Program-made: the position numbers and the translations under genes
The notes under the pieces: model-generated
What the model was told of the DNA's origin: nothing
The model's input: the letters and a program-made list of their open reading frames with translations, nothing else
Databases searched by the model: none
Shown here: piece by piece, positions 34,590-44,305 of the stretch
Layout: every line of letters begins with the position of its first letter
Position numbering within the stretch: position 1 is the stretch's first letter
From: an uncultured Oscillospiraceae bacterium
GTDB taxonomy: Bacteria > Bacillota > Clostridia > Oscillospirales > Oscillospiraceae
Length of the DNA: 47,797 nucleotides
Direction of reading: 5' to 3'
Assembly: GCA_947629755.1 (NCBI GenBank)
Contig: CANREY010000006.1
Location: forward strand, 1-47,797

Positions 34590-36836
34590 GTGAAAAGAAA
34601 TATAGCAAAGCTCGCTGTGGCGGCCGCCATCTATTCCATTGACAGGCCGTACTCCTACATCGTGCCGGAGACGCTTATGGACAAGGTCCGGGTGGGCTCC
34701 CGTGTTACGGTGCCCTTCGGGCGCGGCAACAGGCGAAGCGAGGGGATAGTCTTATCCCTCTCCGAGGAAGCGGACCGGGCGGAGCTTAAATGCGTGGAGG
34801 GAGTACTGGACCCGGAGCCCGTATTTACGGACGAGCAGATAAAGCTCGCCCTTTGGATGCGGGAGAGATTTTTCTGCACCCTCTACGAGGCCGCGCGGGC
34901 CATGCTCCCGGCGGGAATGTGGTTCAAGGACAGCAAGCGTGTGGTGGGGGACAAGGTACAAAAATTCGTATCCCTCGCCGTCCCCGGTGAGGAGGCCGCG
35001 GCCATATCCGGCCAAAAGCGCATGAAGGCCCCGAAGCAGTCCGCCGTATTGGACCTTATGTCCGCCATAGGGGAGGCGCCCTTGAGCGAGGTCTGTACCT
35101 TCACGGGGGCTAATCTTTCCACCGTGAACGCCCTTGAAAAGCAGGGGCTTATCACTGTGGAGCCGAGGGAGGTATTCAGGCGGCCCGTTTTCGCCAAGGG
35201 GTACGCGGCAAAGCCCATCGAGCTCACGCCTGAGCAGGAGAGCGCCTTTGAGGGTCTGCGGGATATGCTCATGTCCCATAAGGCCGGAGTGGCGTTGCTC
35301 TACGGCGTCACCGGGAGCGGCAAGACCAGCGTATATATACGTCTCTGTCAGGAGGCAATTAAGGACGGGCGCACGGCACTCATAATGGTGCCTGAGATAG
35401 CCCTGACGCCACAGCTTGTGGAGATATTCACCTCGCACTTTGGCGACGACGTGGCTGTCCTGCACAGCTCACTCTCCACAGGGGAGCGCTACGACGAGTG
35501 GAAGCGCATAAAGGCCGGTATGGTACATCTCGTCATAGGCACACGCTCGGCTGTGTTCGCGCCGCTGGAAAATCTGGGTCTTATCGTCATTGACGAGGAG
35601 CAGGAGCACACCTATAAATCCGAAAATCCCCCAAGATACCACGCCCGCGACGTGGCGAAGTACAGGTGCGTCCGGTCGGGAGCACTGCTGCTCTTAGGCT
35701 CGGCTACGCCCAGCATCGAGAGCATGTATGAGGCCCAAAGCGGGAAATATAAGCTCTTTACATTGCCTGACAGATATAACGCCCAGCCGCTTCCTCAGGT
35801 CATCATCGCCGATATGCGTGAGGAGATAAAAAACGGCAACGGCGGGGCGGTGAGCGAGGTACTGCGCAGGGAGCTTGCTAAAAACATAGAAAACGGCGAG
35901 CAGAGCATACTCTTTCTCAATAGGCGCGGGGCCTCGAACCTCGTCATGTGCGGGGAGTGCGGCTACACCTTTGAGTGCAGGAACTGCTCGGTCTCCATGA
36001 CCTACCACTCCGTGGGCCAGAGGCTCAGATGCCACTACTGCGGCTGGTCCCAGCCGGTGCCGGAGGAGTGCCCGGAGTGCCACGGGAAGCTTAAATTCGT
36101 GGGCGTGGGCACGCAGAAATTGGAGGAGGAGCTGCACGAGCTCTTCCCCGGCGTGGCCACGGTCCGAATGGACACGGACACGGTGGCGAAGGCCGGCTCC
36201 CACCAGAAGCTTCTCGGTAAATTCAGGGACGAGAAGATACCCATACTTTTAGGAACACAGATGGTCACAAAGGGCCTCGATTTCCCAAACGTCACACTTG
36301 CCGCGGTCATATCTGCCGACCAGTCGCTGTACGCCGGGGACTTTCGGGCCCACGAGAGGACCTTTTCACTCATAACCCAGCTTGTGGGCCGGTCAGGCCG
36401 CGGGGAGAAGGCGGGAAGGGCGGTCCTTCAGACCTTCACCCCGGAAAACTTCGTGCTCAAGCTGGCCTCACGCCAAGACTATATGGGTTTTTATGAGCAG
36501 GAGATAAAGACGAGAAGCCTGCTGGCCGCCCCGCCTGTACGTGACAGCGTCACCGTCACGGTGACGGGACTTGAGGAGGGGGCGGTGCTCCGGGCCTGCG
36601 TCAGGCTCTCGGACGTATTCAAGCGCGCCTTTCCACCGGCGGAGCGGGTGGTCGTACTGGGGCCGGCCCCGGCGGGGATCACAAAGGTGAACAACAGATA
36701 CAGGTACAAGCTGACACTTCAGCTTGAGAACAGACGCGCCGTCAGGGACATAATCTACGGCGTGATGCGGGAGTTTTCCAATGACAGGGAGAACAGGAAG
36801 CTGGCCGTCTTTGCCGACGCGGACCCGCTTGATTAG
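34590..36836 (+). CDS. priA: Primosomal replication-restart helicase PriA
   Basis: 748 residues, 3'-to-5' helicase that reloads replisomes at stalled forks. The N-terminal DNA-binding domain (about 1-110) precedes the helicase: Walker A GVTGSGKT and the DEEQEHTYK motif II. The zinc-binding insert has paired Cys motifs (CGECGYTFECRNC, then CHYCG and CPECHG). GTQMVTKGLDFPNV and QLVGRSGRGEKAG are later motifs. The start is GTG 34590 behind GAAGGGGG. Its 24-nt gap to def contains AAGGAG. Confidence 0.95.
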   Translation: MKRNIAKLAVAAAIYSIDRPYSYIVPETLMDKVRVGSRVTVPFGRGNRRSEGIVLSLSEEADRAELKCVEGVLDPEPVFTDEQIKLALWMRERFFCTLYEAARAMLPAGMWFKDSKRVVGDKVQKFVSLAVPGEEAAAISGQKRMKAPKQSAVLDLMSAIGEAPLSEVCTFTGANLSTVNALEKQGLITVEPREVFRRPVFAKGYAAKPIELTPEQESAFEGLRDMLMSHKAGVALLYGVTGSGKTSVYIRLCQEAIKDGRTALIMVPEIALTPQLVEIFTSHFGDDVAVLHSSLSTGERYDEWKRIKAGMVHLVIGTRSAVFAPLENLGLIVIDEEQEHTYKSENPPRYHARDVAKYRCVRSGALLLLGSATPSIESMYEAQSGKYKLFTLPDRYNAQPLPQVIIADMREEIKNGNGGAVSEVLRRELAKNIENGEQSILFLNRRGASNLVMCGECGYTFECRNCSVSMTYHSVGQRLRCHYCGWSQPVPEECPECHGKLKFVGVGTQKLEEELHELFPGVATVRMDTDTVAKAGSHQKLLGKFRDEKIPILLGTQMVTKGLDFPNVTLAAVISADQSLYAGDFRAHERTFSLITQLVGRSGRGEKAGRAVLQTFTPENFVLKLASRQDYMGFYEQEIKTRSLLAAPPVRDSVTVTVTGLEEGAVLRACVRLSDVFKRAFPPAERVVVLGPAPAGITKVNNRYRYKLTLQLENRRAVRDIIYGVMREFSNDRENRKLAVFADADPLD

Positions 36837-36860
36837 AGCAAAATTAAGGAGAAATAAGCT

Positions 36861-37364
36861 ATGGCAATGAGAAATATCCGCACGGAGGGGGACTCCATAC
36901 TTCTTAAAAAATGCCGCCCCGTGACGGACTTCAACAGGCGCCTCCACACCCTTTTGGACGACATGCGCGAGACGCTCCTTGACGCGGACGGCGTGGGCCT
37001 TGCCGCGCCACAGGTGGGCATACTCCGCAGGGTCGTGCTGGTGATGGACACGAATAAGGAGGAGCTCACCCCCTCGGAGCAGATAATAGAGCTCATTAAC
37101 CCTGAGATAATCGCGACCGACGGCGAGCAGGAGGGGCAGGAGGGGTGTCTTTCCATTCCGGGCGTGTACGGCATCGTCAAGCGGCCGGAGCGCGTCAAGG
37201 TCCGGGCTCAGGACAGGAACGGGAAATTTTTCGAGGTCGAGGGCACGGGCCTTACGGCAAGATGCTTCTGCCACGAGATAGACCATCTGGACGGCCACCT
37301 CTTTACCGAGAGGGCCGAGAGGATACTCTCGGACGAGGAGCTTGAGGAGCTGGGCAGGGAATGA
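36861..37364 (+). CDS. def: Peptide deformylase
   Basis: 167 residues. It removes the formyl group from nascent N-terminal Met. Three motifs: GVGLAAPQVG (44-53), EGCLSIP (Cys96 metal ligand) and HEIDH (138-142, two His ligands and catalytic Glu). The start follows AAGGAGAAATAAGCT. Stop overlaps fmt (ATGA), so deformylase and the formyltransferase that makes its substrate are coupled. Confidence 0.96.
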   Translation: MAMRNIRTEGDSILLKKCRPVTDFNRRLHTLLDDMRETLLDADGVGLAAPQVGILRRVVLVMDTNKEELTPSEQIIELINPEIIATDGEQEGQEGCLSIPGVYGIVKRPERVKVRAQDRNGKFFEVEGTGLTARCFCHEIDHLDGHLFTERAERILSDEELEELGRE

Positions 37365-38275
37365 GGATATTTTTTATGGGCACGCCGGATTTCGCGGCGG
37401 TGTCCCTGAAGGCCCTTCTTGATAACGGATTTGAGGTCACGGGGGTATTCACCCAGCCCGACAAGCCCGTGGGGAGAAAGCAGATAATGACCGCTCCGCC
37501 GGTGAATGCGCTGGCGCGCGAGAACGGCATACCCGTCTACCAGCCGGTGAAGCTCCGGGACGGCACGGCGGCGGAGATAATAAAAAGCCACCGGCCCGAT
37601 GTCATTGCCGTCGTGGCCTACGGGCGGATACTCCCGGCGGATATACTTTGCATACCCCCGCTTGGGTGCGTAAATATCCATGGCTCGATCTTGCCGAAAT
37701 ACCGTGGCGCGGCGCCCATTCAGTGGGCAAGGATCAACGGGGACGAGGAGACCGGCGTCACCGCTCAGTTCATGGCGGAGGCCATGGACGCGGGGGATAT
37801 TATCGGTGTAAAAAGGACAAAAATCGGGAAAAACGAGACAGCCGGGGAGCTTTTTGAAAGGCTCGCGCCTATGGGCGGGGAGCTCCTTTGCGAGACGCTG
37901 GCGGCCATAGAGGCGGGGACAGTCACAAGGACCCCCCAGAACGACAAGGAGGCCACCTTCGCCCCGCCACTCACAAAGGAAATGGCGGAGCTCGACTTCA
38001 ACGCTCCCGGCGATAAGATAGTGAGCAGGATTTACGGCCTTGACCCATGGCCAGTCGCCACGGCGGTGATAAAAGGGGAGAGGTACAAAATTTTCAGGGC
38101 CTTTTCAACGAAAAAGCGCGTCTCCGCCGTCCCCGGCACGGTTCTTTCAGCCGGTAAGGACGGCATCGAGATCGCCGTACAGGACGGGAGCGTCACGGTG
38201 ACCCAGCTCCAATCGCCGGGCGGTAAGCGAATGGCGGCGGCGGACTATTTAAGGGGGCACCCCATATGCCCGTGA
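37361..38275 (+). CDS. fmt: Methionyl-tRNA formyltransferase
   Basis: 304 residues. Formylates initiator Met-tRNA using 10-formyl-THF. The N-terminal Rossmann domain has RIFFMGTPDFAAVSL and the catalytic region GCVNIHGSILPKYRGAAPIQWA (Asn/His pair of the family). The C-terminal OB-like tRNA-binding domain follows. Start overlaps def; the last 10 nt overlap rsmB. Confidence 0.96.
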   Translation: MRIFFMGTPDFAAVSLKALLDNGFEVTGVFTQPDKPVGRKQIMTAPPVNALARENGIPVYQPVKLRDGTAAEIIKSHRPDVIAVVAYGRILPADILCIPPLGCVNIHGSILPKYRGAAPIQWARINGDEETGVTAQFMAEAMDAGDIIGVKRTKIGKNETAGELFERLAPMGGELLCETLAAIEAGTVTRTPQNDKEATFAPPLTKEMAELDFNAPGDKIVSRIYGLDPWPVATAVIKGERYKIFRAFSTKKRVSAVPGTVLSAGKDGIEIAVQDGSVTVTQLQSPGGKRMAAADYLRGHPICP

Positions 38276-39576
38276 CCGCCCGCGAGGCCGCGTATTTGGC
38301 CATAGAGGCATTTCGCAGGCGCAACGCAAGGCCGGACATGGTGCTCGCCAATTTAAAGGACGTTGAGCAAAGGGACAGGGCGCTTGCCAACAATATCGTA
38401 AACGGCGTGCTTCAGCAAAGAATGCTCCTTGACTATTATATTTCCCGGTTTTCCGGCCGGAGCGCGGATAAGCTCACGCCGGAGGTGCTGGATATACTGA
38501 GGCTCTCGGCCTATCAGATAATTTTTCTCGACCGCGTGCCGGCGAGGGCCGCAGTGTCCGAGGGCGTGGAGCTCACGAAAAGAAGGGCCCCAAGGGCCGC
38601 GGGACTTGTGAACGCCGTGCTGAGAAAATTTTCCGAGGGGACGCTCCCTGAGATAGAGGCGGACAGCCGGGAGGAGTACCTCGCCGTAAAATACAGCCAC
38701 CCGGTTTGGCTCGTAAGGGCCCTGACGGCCCTGTACGGCGGCGATACATGCGAGAGGATACTGGAAGCCGGCAACACTCAGCCTCCCGTCACAGCCCAAG
38801 TAAACACGCTGAAATGCGATGCTAAGGAGCTTGCCGAAAAGCTCAGGAACGAGGGCGTGGAGACGGAGAGCTGTCCGTATCTTGAGGACGCTCTTTATCT
38901 TAAAAAAACAGGGCCGGTGGAGGAGCTTCAGGCGTTTCGGGACGGACTTTTCTACGTTCAGGACCCGGCGGCCAGATTTGCCACCATGGTCTCCGGCGCG
39001 AAGGCCGGAGGGAGAGTGCTCGATCTGTGCGCCGCTCCCGGCGGTAAGAGCTTCGCCGCGGCGATAGCCATGAAAAACGAAGGGGTGATACGCTCCTTTG
39101 ACATACACGAAAAGAAAGCTACCCTCATAAAAAAGGGCGCGGAGAGGCTTGGGATCTCCGTCATCTCCGCCAAAGCCGGGGACGCGGGGAAGCTCGACCC
39201 GGAGCTTTGCGGCTGGGCCGACACGGTCATAGCCGACGTGCCCTGCTCAGGCTTCGGGGTGATACGAAAAAAGCCGGAGATACGCTATAAGGACGAAAAG
39301 GAGCTTGAGCGCCTCCCGGAGATACAGCTGAGGATACTCAATAACGCCGGAAGGTACGTAAGGCCCGGCGGGACGCTTCTCTATTCCACCTGCACGATAT
39401 TGCCGCGGGAGAACGAGGAGGTCGTGGGGAGATTTTTGGAGGAGAACGGCGAATTTATACCTGAGAGCTTCACGCTCCCTGAGCCCTTCGGCGAATTTCC
39501 CGGTATGGGGACCATACTTCCCCACACCGGCCACACGGACGGATTTTTCATATGCTTGATGAGAAAGAAAATCTGA
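38266..39576 (+). CDS. rsmB: 16S rRNA m5C967 methyltransferase
   Basis: 436 residues. The N-terminal NusB-like RNA-binding domain (about 1-130, with EQRDRALANNIVNGVLQ) is followed by the SAM-dependent methyltransferase: LDLCAAPGGKSFAAA (motif I), DVPCSGFG with the catalytic-helper Cys, and LLYSTCTILPRENEE with the nucleophilic Cys. ATG 38266 overlaps fmt; the stop overlaps the rlmN start region by 25 nt. Confidence 0.95.
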   Translation: MPVTAREAAYLAIEAFRRRNARPDMVLANLKDVEQRDRALANNIVNGVLQQRMLLDYYISRFSGRSADKLTPEVLDILRLSAYQIIFLDRVPARAAVSEGVELTKRRAPRAAGLVNAVLRKFSEGTLPEIEADSREEYLAVKYSHPVWLVRALTALYGGDTCERILEAGNTQPPVTAQVNTLKCDAKELAEKLRNEGVETESCPYLEDALYLKKTGPVEELQAFRDGLFYVQDPAARFATMVSGAKAGGRVLDLCAAPGGKSFAAAIAMKNEGVIRSFDIHEKKATLIKKGAERLGISVISAKAGDAGKLDPELCGWADTVIADVPCSGFGVIRKKPEIRYKDEKELERLPEIQLRILNNAGRYVRPGGTLLYSTCTILPRENEEVVGRFLEENGEFIPESFTLPEPFGEFPGMGTILPHTGHTDGFFICLMRKKI

Positions 39577-40625
39577 CAGAAAATTTAAGTAAGGTTGATA
39601 TAAAATCACTATTACCTGATGAGCTTGAGTCGGAGCTTGAGAAAATGGGCGAGCCCCGTTTCCGGGCAAAGCAGATATTCAAGTGGCTGAGCCAGCCCAT
39701 AAGGTCCTTTGACGGCATGACGAACATATCGAAGGATTTGAGGGCACGGCTCAATGAACGATTTTATCTCACATGCCCGGAGATCGAGCGAAAGCAGGTG
39801 TCGGAGCTTGACGGCACGGTGAAATATCTCTGGCGGCTCCGGGACGGGAATTTTGTTGAGAGCGTGGTCATGCGCTACGAGCACGGCAACACCGTGTGCG
39901 TCTCCTGCGAGGTGGGTTGTCCCATGGGGTGCGTGTTCTGCGCCTCCACCATCGGCGGGAAGGTCCGAAACCTCACGGCCTCCGAGATACTGGACCAGGT
40001 CATATTCTCCGAGGCCGACTCAGGCCTTAAGATCTCCAACATCGTAATGATGGGGATAGGCGAGCCCCTTGATAATTTTGAGAACGTAATAAGGTTTTTA
40101 AGGCTCGTAAATCACCCTGAGGGCAGGAACATCGGAATGAGGCATATCTCACTTTCCACCTGCGGGATCACAGAAAAAGTTGACAAACTGGCCGATTTGG
40201 ATTTACAATTGACACTGTCGGTATCCCTCCACGCGCCGGACGACGAGACAAGGTCGAAAATAATGCCGGTGAACAGGGCCTACGGCGTGGATAAGGTGCT
40301 GGCGGCCTGCGGGAGATATTTTAAAAAGACAGGCAGACGGATCTCCTTTGAGTACGCAATGATAAGGGACGTGAACGACACGCCGTATCACGCGAGACTT
40401 TTAGCGGACAAGCTTGCGGGCACGGGCTGTCACGTGAACCTTATCCCATTGAACGACGTGCCCGAAAGCAAGCTCAAGCCCTCAAGGCCGGAGACGCTCA
40501 AAGCGTTTATCGCCGTCCTTGAGAAGCAAAAAATAAACGTCACGGTCCGGCGAAGGCTTGGGCCGGACATCGAGGCGAGCTGCGGACAGCTCAGACGGAG
40601 CCGTCAACTTAAAGATGAGAAATGA
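39552..40625 (+). CDS. rlmN: Dual-specificity 23S rRNA/tRNA adenine C2-methyltransferase
   Basis: 357 residues. Radical-SAM enzyme methylating A2503 of 23S rRNA and A37 of tRNAs. The cluster motif is Cys123-x3-Cys127-x2-Cys130 in CPMGCVFC. GIGEPLDNFENV, LSVSLHAPDDETR and the C-terminal RRRLGPDIEASCGQL with the methyl-carrying Cys are intact. ATG 39552 begins within rsmB. An 8-nt gap separates it from prpC with GAGGTGGG as ribosome binding site. Confidence 0.95.
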   Translation: MLDEKENLTENLSKVDIKSLLPDELESELEKMGEPRFRAKQIFKWLSQPIRSFDGMTNISKDLRARLNERFYLTCPEIERKQVSELDGTVKYLWRLRDGNFVESVVMRYEHGNTVCVSCEVGCPMGCVFCASTIGGKVRNLTASEILDQVIFSEADSGLKISNIVMMGIGEPLDNFENVIRFLRLVNHPEGRNIGMRHISLSTCGITEKVDKLADLDLQLTLSVSLHAPDDETRSKIMPVNRAYGVDKVLAACGRYFKKTGRRISFEYAMIRDVNDTPYHARLLADKLAGTGCHVNLIPLNDVPESKLKPSRPETLKAFIAVLEKQKINVTVRRRLGPDIEASCGQLRRSRQLKDEK

Positions 40626-40634
40626 GGTGGGTCT

Positions 40635-41369
40635 ATGGAGCTTGGCGCTGTTACAGATAAGGGAAAGGTGCGCAGAGACAATCAGGACTCATGTTTTGTC
40701 TACTCGGACGAGGACACGAATATGTCCCTCCTGCTTGTATGCGACGGCATGGGCGGACATAACGCCGGCAATGTGGCAAGCTCCCTGGCGGCCACGGTGT
40801 TCGCTGGGGAGGTCAAGGAGGGACTGAAGAACGCCAGCGTCACGGGCGCTGTGTGCAGTCTTATGAAAGGCGCCCTCCGGTCGGCCAACAGGGCGGTATT
40901 TGACCTGGGCCGGACGGATATTCAGTGCCGCGGAATGGGCACGACGGTGGTCTCCGCCGTTATAAAGGGAGAGGACGCCACGGTAATGAACGTGGGCGAC
41001 AGCCGGGCGTACCACATGACCGGCGGGGAGATACGGCAGGTCACAAGAGACCACTCGGTGGTGGAGGACATGGTGGAGCGCGGGGACATAACGAGAGAGG
41101 AGTCCCGCACTCACCCCAACAAAAATCTTATTACCCGCGCCGTTGGCACGTCCAGGGACGTGGAGGCGGACTTCTTCTCCGTGAGCCTTAAAGCCGGCGA
41201 CGGACTTATGCTCTGCTCCGACGGCCTTTCAAACATGGTGACGGACGGGGAGATGCTTGAGGCTTTTGAAAGCGCCGGGACAGCTCAGGGGGCCTGCGAC
41301 AGGCTTTTGGAGCTGGCCCTTTCACGGGGGGCCACGGACAATGTGACGGTGGCTATATTGAAATGCTGA
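40635..41369 (+). CDS. prpC: Stp1/PrpC-type PP2C protein phosphatase
   Basis: 244 residues, metal-dependent Ser/Thr phosphatase that reverses the PASTA kinase encoded next. PP2C motifs: GKVRRDNQD (first metal Asp), LLVCDGMGGHNAGNVAS, GDSRAYH and the C-terminal CSDGLSNMVTDGEM and ATDNVTVAIL. The ATG at 40635 follows GAGGTGGGTCT. Order rlmN-prpC-prkC-rsgA is conserved across Firmicutes. Confidence 0.95.
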   Translation: MELGAVTDKGKVRRDNQDSCFVYSDEDTNMSLLLVCDGMGGHNAGNVASSLAATVFAGEVKEGLKNASVTGAVCSLMKGALRSANRAVFDLGRTDIQCRGMGTTVVSAVIKGEDATVMNVGDSRAYHMTGGEIRQVTRDHSVVEDMVERGDITREESRTHPNKNLITRAVGTSRDVEADFFSVSLKAGDGLMLCSDGLSNMVTDGEMLEAFESAGTAQGACDRLLELALSRGATDNVTVAILKC

Positions 41370-41414
41370 CGAACGGTACCGTTACCCAGACCAGTAATTT
41401 GGAGGTCACGCGCA

Positions 41415-43334
41415 ATGGATGATATGTATATAGGGAGATTTCTGGACGACAGATATGAGATACTGGAGAAGATCGGCTCCGGTGGAATGGCTGTTGTCTA
41501 TAAGGCCAGATGCCACCGGCTCAACAGGTTCGTGGCTATAAAGATCCTCAAGTCCGACCTTGCTCAGGACCCGGATCTCCGCCGTCGCTTCCACGCGGAG
41601 AGCCAGGCCGTCGCCATGCTCTCCCACCCCAATATCGTGTCGGTCTATGACGTCAACCACTCTGACAACGTGGACTATATCGTCATGGAGCTCATCGAGG
41701 GCATAACCCTGAAGCAGTACATAAACCGCAAGGGGATATTGAACTGGAAGGAAGTCCTGCACTTCACCACCCAGATAGCCAAGGCCTTGGAGCACGCCCA
41801 CTCAAGGGGCATAATCCACCGTGACATCAAGCCCCACAATATAATGATACTCAAGGACGGCACCGTGAAGGTGGCCGACTTCGGCATAGCAAGGCTCCTG
41901 TCCACCCAGAGCACGCTCACCCAGCAGACGCTGGGCTCGGTCCACTATATATCCCCGGAGCAGGCCAAGGGCGACGCGGCGGACGCCAGGAGCGATATTT
42001 ACTCCGTGGGCGTGGTCATGTACGAGATGCTGACCTCCCGTCTGCCCTTCGAGGGTGACAACGCCGTATCCATCGCCATACAGCATATAAGCTCGGTGCC
42101 CCTCCAGCCCAGGGAGATAAACCCGGATATCCCCGTGGGCCTTGAGGAGATAACCATGCGGGCCATGTCGCCCACCCTTGGCGGCAGGTATCAGTCCGCC
42201 ACGGAGCTTTTGGCGGATCTTGAGGATTTTCGCAAAAATCCCTCGGTGCGCTTTAATTACTCCACCATACCCTCCATGGCCGACGACCTTGGGGCTACAA
42301 GATCCATACCCACCGGCCGTGTCGTCACCGAGGCCGAGCGGGCCCGCCGGCGCGTCAGCGGCAACGGGGCGGTCAGGAGCCGCACCACGGCGGAGGAATA
42401 CAGGGAGAACAGAAAACGCTCAAGCAAGACCACGCTTCTTGTGGGGATACTGTGCGTCATGATATTTGTGGGCTTCCTTTTCTTCGTCATGTGGAATTTC
42501 TTCCTTGAGGACCTGCTCATGCCGAAGGACGAGGAGCGTGTGCCCTATGACGATTTCATCGGCAAGCAGTACAGCGACGTTTTCGGAAACGAAAAATATA
42601 AGCAATATACCTTCCAAGCCATATACGAAAATAACGACACCATACCTGAGGGACAGATAATCGACCAGGATCCCGGCTCCGACGAGTCCTACCTGCCCTC
42701 AAAGGGCCCCGCTCCGGTAAAGCTCACAGTGTCGGCGGGGGAGAAGTCCGTGGTGATGAAAAACTATATAAATTCGGACTACCGCGTTGCCACTCACGAG
42801 CTTGAGTCATTGTCGGTGGACGTAAACGTTATAGCCACACCCCAGGTAAACGACAGCTACACTCCCGGCTACGTCTTTGAGCAGGTCCCGGCCGAGGGCG
42901 AGATACTAAAGGACGGCATGACGGTCTATCTTACGTACAGCACAGGGCCCGACGTGAAGCTCGTGAAGGTGCCGAACCTCTTAAACTACACCGAGAACAC
43001 GGCCATGTCGCGGCTTGAGGCCATGGGGCTTGTGGGCATCAAAAAGGAGGAGTATAACGAGACCGCTCCCGCGGGACGTGTGTTCTTCCAAAATTACGAG
43101 CCCGAAACCGAGGTGGAGGTGGGTACCGAGGTGGAGTTTTACATCTCCTTAGGCCCTGAGCCCACGCTGCCGCCGGAGACTGAACCCCCTGAGACCCAGC
43201 CGCCGTCCGAGCCCACATGGCCCTTCGAGACCCAGGGCCCACAGCCGACGGAGTCCTATCCCACCATACCCGACGACACCCAAGGCGGCGACGTTGAGCT
43301 TGGCGACGACCAGGGAGTGGAGCCCCGTGGCTGA
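41415..43334 (+). CDS. prkC: PASTA-domain Ser/Thr protein kinase
   Basis: 639-residue membrane kinase. Kinase domain about 12-275: GSGGMAVVYKA loop, Lys43, HRDIKPHN with Asp137, and DFG at 155-157. A basic juxtamembrane segment leads to one membrane helix (about 340-363). Outside are three PASTA-like repeats (about 375-440, 441-510, 511-578), the middle one atypical, then a Pro/Glu/Thr-rich tail. Binds muropeptide or lipid II fragments and regulates growth or germination, by homology. Preceded by GGAGGTCACGCA. Its last eight bases overlap rsgA. Confidence 0.95.
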   Translation: MDDMYIGRFLDDRYEILEKIGSGGMAVVYKARCHRLNRFVAIKILKSDLAQDPDLRRRFHAESQAVAMLSHPNIVSVYDVNHSDNVDYIVMELIEGITLKQYINRKGILNWKEVLHFTTQIAKALEHAHSRGIIHRDIKPHNIMILKDGTVKVADFGIARLLSTQSTLTQQTLGSVHYISPEQAKGDAADARSDIYSVGVVMYEMLTSRLPFEGDNAVSIAIQHISSVPLQPREINPDIPVGLEEITMRAMSPTLGGRYQSATELLADLEDFRKNPSVRFNYSTIPSMADDLGATRSIPTGRVVTEAERARRRVSGNGAVRSRTTAEEYRENRKRSSKTTLLVGILCVMIFVGFLFFVMWNFFLEDLLMPKDEERVPYDDFIGKQYSDVFGNEKYKQYTFQAIYENNDTIPEGQIIDQDPGSDESYLPSKGPAPVKLTVSAGEKSVVMKNYINSDYRVATHELESLSVDVNVIATPQVNDSYTPGYVFEQVPAEGEILKDGMTVYLTYSTGPDVKLVKVPNLLNYTENTAMSRLEAMGLVGIKKEEYNETAPAGRVFFQNYEPETEVEVGTEVEFYISLGPEPTLPPETEPPETQPPSEPTWPFETQGPQPTESYPTIPDDTQGGDVELGDDQGVEPRG

Positions 43335-44208
43335 AGGGCGGATAATGAAGGCCCTCAGCGGCTTTTACTACGTCGATACTGGCGACAAAACGGTCCGGTG
43401 CAGGGCACGGGGCCGTTTTCGCCATGATAACATAGCGCCCCTGGTTGGCGACAACGTGTCCTTCACCGAGGTCGGGGACGGCGAGGGCGTTGTGGACGGG
43501 ATACTTCCGAGAAGGAACATGTTCATTCGTCCCCCGGTGGCGAATATAGATAAGCTCGTTATAATCGCCGCAAACGTCATTCCGGTGACGGACCCGTTTT
43601 TGATAGACCGAATGGCGGCAATAGCGGGGCACGCCGGGGCGGAGGTCGTCATATGCCTCAATAAGTGCGACCTTGACAGGGCCGACAGGCTTTTTGACAT
43701 ATACTCCTCCTCAGGCTTTCACACCGTACGCGCCAGCGCCGTCACGGGGGAGGGGATAGAGGAGCTCAAAAGCGCCCTCAAAGGACATTTCAGCGTCTTC
43801 ACCGGCAACTCCGGCGTGGGAAAATCCAGCATCTTAAACGCCATAGACCCGTCATTTCAGATACCCGTGGGGGACGTGAGCGTGAAGCTGGGCCGGGGCC
43901 GCCACACGACGAGGCACGTGGAGATATTTCGTACACCAGATAACGCCCTCATCGCCGACACGCCGGGCTTTTCGGCCTTCGACCTTGAAAAAATGGAGCT
44001 CACCTCGCCTGAGGAGCTCCAGTACGCCTTTCGGGAGTTTTCCCCATATATCGGCGAATGCCGATTCGTGGGCTGCTCCCACGTTAAGGAGAAGGGCTGC
44101 GCGGTGCTTGAGGCCGTAAAAAGCGGCGCTATAAATCCCTCCCGGCATAAAAGCTACGTCAGGCTATATGAACAGCTGAGCTCAATAAATGAGTGGGAGC
44201 GAAAATAG
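43327..44208 (+). CDS. rsgA: Small-subunit-dependent GTPase RsgA
   Basis: 293 residues. Circularly permuted GTPase for 30S maturation: OB fold (about 1-65), then NKCD (G4), GNSGVGKSS (G1) and DTPGF (G3) in permuted order, and a C-terminal zinc knuckle (CRFVGCSHVKEKGC). GTG 43327 is chosen because the family begins M-x-EG(K/R)I-x-KALSGFYYV and this start gives MAEGRIMKALSGFYYV. ATG 43345 would lose that segment, and the in-frame start at 43294 lies inside prkC. Confidence 0.95.
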   Translation: MAEGRIMKALSGFYYVDTGDKTVRCRARGRFRHDNIAPLVGDNVSFTEVGDGEGVVDGILPRRNMFIRPPVANIDKLVIIAANVIPVTDPFLIDRMAAIAGHAGAEVVICLNKCDLDRADRLFDIYSSSGFHTVRASAVTGEGIEELKSALKGHFSVFTGNSGVGKSSILNAIDPSFQIPVGDVSVKLGRGRHTTRHVEIFRTPDNALIADTPGFSAFDLEKMELTSPEELQYAFREFSPYIGECRFVGCSHVKEKGCAVLEAVKSGAINPSRHKSYVRLYEQLSSINEWERK

Positions 44209-44248
44209 AATAATAAATAATGGACGCGCCAAAATTACCGGAGCGCCC

Positions 44249-44277
44249 TTATTTTTTGCCTTCCTTGCGCATATAAT
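44249..44277 (+). promoter_or_regulatory. Candidate sigma-E-like (mother-cell) promoter
   Basis: CATATAAT (44270-44277) matches the sigma-E -10 (CATACAAT) at seven of eight positions. TTATTTT (44249-44255) lies 14 bp upstream, the usual sigma-E spacing. No good sigma-A -35 fits the TATAAT within it. It would drive the small membrane protein and the SipL-like gene. Tentative. Confidence 0.4.
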
Positions 44278-44305
44278 GTCCTGATACTTATCCGGGGGTG
44301 GGGCT

